DNA of 64,000 bases from Leclercia sp. 29361 (lineage in GTDB: Bacteria; Pseudomonadota; Gammaproteobacteria; Enterobacterales; Enterobacteriaceae), in NCBI RefSeq assembly GCF_011290365.1, contig NZ_CP049786.1, positions 744,001 to 808,000 on the forward strand, given 5' to 3'. Shown in pieces: positions 62,821 to 64,000 of this stretch; the stretch's first letter is position 1; each line of letters begins with the position of its first letter. A program made the position numbers and the translations under genes. Under the pieces are notes generated by a model that saw only the letters and a list, made by a program, of their open reading frames with translations, did not search any database and had not been told where the DNA came from.

Positions 62821-64000
62821 ATGCTCTGGTTAATGACGATGGGACGCCGTCTCAACGGTGTTTATGCCGCCTTTTTAATGGTGGCTTTTATGATGGGCAT
62901 CGCCGGTGCGCTGCAGGCCCCGACCCTGAGCCTGTTCCTGAGCCGCGAGGTGGGGGCCCAGCCCTTCTGGGTAGGGATTTTTTACACCGTCAACGCCGTC
63001 GCCGGGATCCTGGTCAGCCTGTGGCTGGCGAAACGATCCGACAGCCAGGGCGATCGCCGCAAGCTGATCCTCTTTTGCTGCGCGATGGCGATCGGCAATG
63101 CGCTGCTGTTTGCTTTTAACCGTCACTATCTGACCTTACTCACCTGCGGCGTACTGCTGGCTTCGCTGGCCAATACCGCCATGCCACAGCTGTTTGCCCT
63201 CGCGCGGGAATATGCCGACAGCTCGGCGCGGGAAGTGGTGATGTTCAGCTCGGTGATGCGTGCCCAGCTGTCGCTGGCGTGGGTTATCGGCCCGCCGCTG
63301 GCCTTTATGCTGGCGCTTAACTATGGCTTTACCGCCATGTTCTCCATTGCGGCGGCCATTTTTGCCATCAGCCTGGGGTTAATCGCCTTTGCGCTGCCCT
63401 CCGTTGCCCGGGTGGATTCCGCAGGCGCGATACCGGTGACCCAGGTCAGCGGCTGGAAAAACAAAAACGTCCGCAGGCTGTTTATCGCCTCCACTCTGAT
63501 GTGGACCTGCAACACTATGTACATCATCGACATGCCGCTGTGGATCAGCAGCGATCTGGGCCTGCCGGACAAGCTGGCCGGGATCTTAATGGGCACCGCC
63601 GCCGGGCTGGAAATTCCGGCGATGATCCTCGCCGGTTATTACGTCAAACACTTTGGTAAACGGCGGATGATGGTGATTGCGGTGGCGGCAGGCGTGCTGT
63701 TTTATCTGGGGTTGATCCTCTTCCACAGCCGTGAAGCGTTACTTGCCCTGCAGCTGTTCAACGCGGTCTTTATCGGCATTGTCGCCGGGATTGGCATGCT
63801 CTGGTTTCAGGATCTGATGCCGGGGCGGGCAGGTTCAGCCACTACGCTGTTTACCAACAGCATTTCAACCGGGGTGATTCTGGCGGGGATCATCCAGGGG
63901 GCGCTGGTGCAAAGCTATGGTCATTACGTGGTGTACTGGGTAATTGCAGCGATTTCGCTGGTGGCGCTGGTGCTGACCTGGCGGGTAAAAGAGAGTGAAA
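62821..64000 (+). CDS. setA: Sugar efflux transporter SetA (3' end outside window)
   Basis: MFS exporter of lactose, glucose and non-metabolisable glucosides. The frame runs from ATG 62821 (MLWLMTMGRRLNGVYAAFLM) to the window edge without a stop, 393 codons, so only the last few residues are missing. Motifs include LQAPTLSLFLSREVGAQPFW, LWLAKRSDSQGDRRKL and MPGRAGSATTLFTNSISTG. It lies 31 nt after the SgrS terminator; in K-12 it is cotranscribed with SgrS and helps relieve sugar-phosphate stress. Confidence 0.96.
   Translation, partial: MLWLMTMGRRLNGVYAAFLMVAFMMGIAGALQAPTLSLFLSREVGAQPFWVGIFYTVNAVAGILVSLWLAKRSDSQGDRRKLILFCCAMAIGNALLFAFNRHYLTLLTCGVLLASLANTAMPQLFALAREYADSSAREVVMFSSVMRAQLSLAWVIGPPLAFMLALNYGFTAMFSIAAAIFAISLGLIAFALPSVARVDSAGAIPVTQVSGWKNKNVRRLFIASTLMWTCNTMYIIDMPLWISSDLGLPDKLAGILMGTAAGLEIPAMILAGYYVKHFGKRRMMVIAVAAGVLFYLGLILFHSREALLALQLFNAVFIGIVAGIGMLWFQDLMPGRAGSATTLFTNSISTGVILAGIIQGALVQSYGHYVVYWVIAAISLVALVLTWRVKESE

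Overview
This is a stretch of chromosome from a member of the Enterobacteriaceae. Nearly every gene from thrC to setA is close in sequence and order to the first part of the Escherichia coli K-12 map (thrC-yaaX-yaaA-yaaJ-talB-mog ... satP ... dnaKJ-nhaAR-rpsT-ribF-ileS-lspA-fkpB-ispH ... dapB-carAB ... kefFC-folA-apaH-apaG-rsmA-pdxA-surA-lptD-djlA-rluA-rapA-polB-araDAB-araC-yabI-thiQPB-sgrR-sgrS-setA). GC-rich coding, several K-12 gene blocks missing and other genes in their place point to the Enterobacter/Leclercia/Lelliottia/Klebsiella side of the family rather than Escherichia. I cannot fix the genus by eye.

Layout. 1-5.6 kb: 3' end of threonine synthase, then yaaX, yaaA, the amino-acid symporter yaaJ, talB and mog. 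5.6-10.3 kb: an accessory block with an MFS metabolite transporter convergent with a three-gene iron-type ABC importer behind a clear Fur box. 10.3-24 kb: satP, the heat-shock dnaK-dnaJ pair with its sigma32 promoter, nhaA-nhaR, rpsT (UUG start) and the ribF-ileS-lspA-fkpB-ispH operon. 23.1-24.7 kb: a LysR regulator divergent from a stand-alone AlaX-type tRNA editing gene, where K-12 has rihC. 24.9-30.6 kb: dapB and carAB, with a well preserved carA control region (PurR box, two ARG boxes, UUG start). 30.8-34.3 kb: a small DUF903 lipoprotein and a large autotransporter in the place of the K-12 carnitine/fix region, followed by an A/T-rich gap. 34.3-45.1 kb: kefFC, folA, the lptD-surA-pdxA-rsmA-apaG-apaH operon and djlA. 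45.2-56.5 kb: rluA, rapA, polB with a LexA box, araBAD and araC with the complete I1/I2/CRP/O1/O2 control region. 56.6-64 kb: yabI, the TPP-riboswitch-controlled thiBPQ operon, sgrR, the sRNA SgrS carrying sgrT, and setA running off the right edge.

How the genes work together. Most are housekeeping: outer-membrane assembly (lptD, surA), protein folding (dnaKJ, djlA, fkpB), translation (rpsT, ileS, rsmA, rluA), vitamins and isoprenoids (ribF, pdxA, thiBPQ, ispH, folA), and pyrimidine/arginine and lysine precursors (carAB, dapB). Three regulated catabolic or stress modules stand out: arabinose (araC/araBAD), sugar-phosphate stress (sgrR/SgrS/sgrT/setA) and iron (the Fur-box ABC operon).

I see no insertion sequence, prophage, CRISPR array, tRNA or rRNA gene. 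I found no obviously new multi-gene system. The best candidates for new biology are the autotransporter locus, the LysR/AlaX pair, the Fur-box transporter of unknown substrate, and a predicted terminator inside araBAD between araA and araD.
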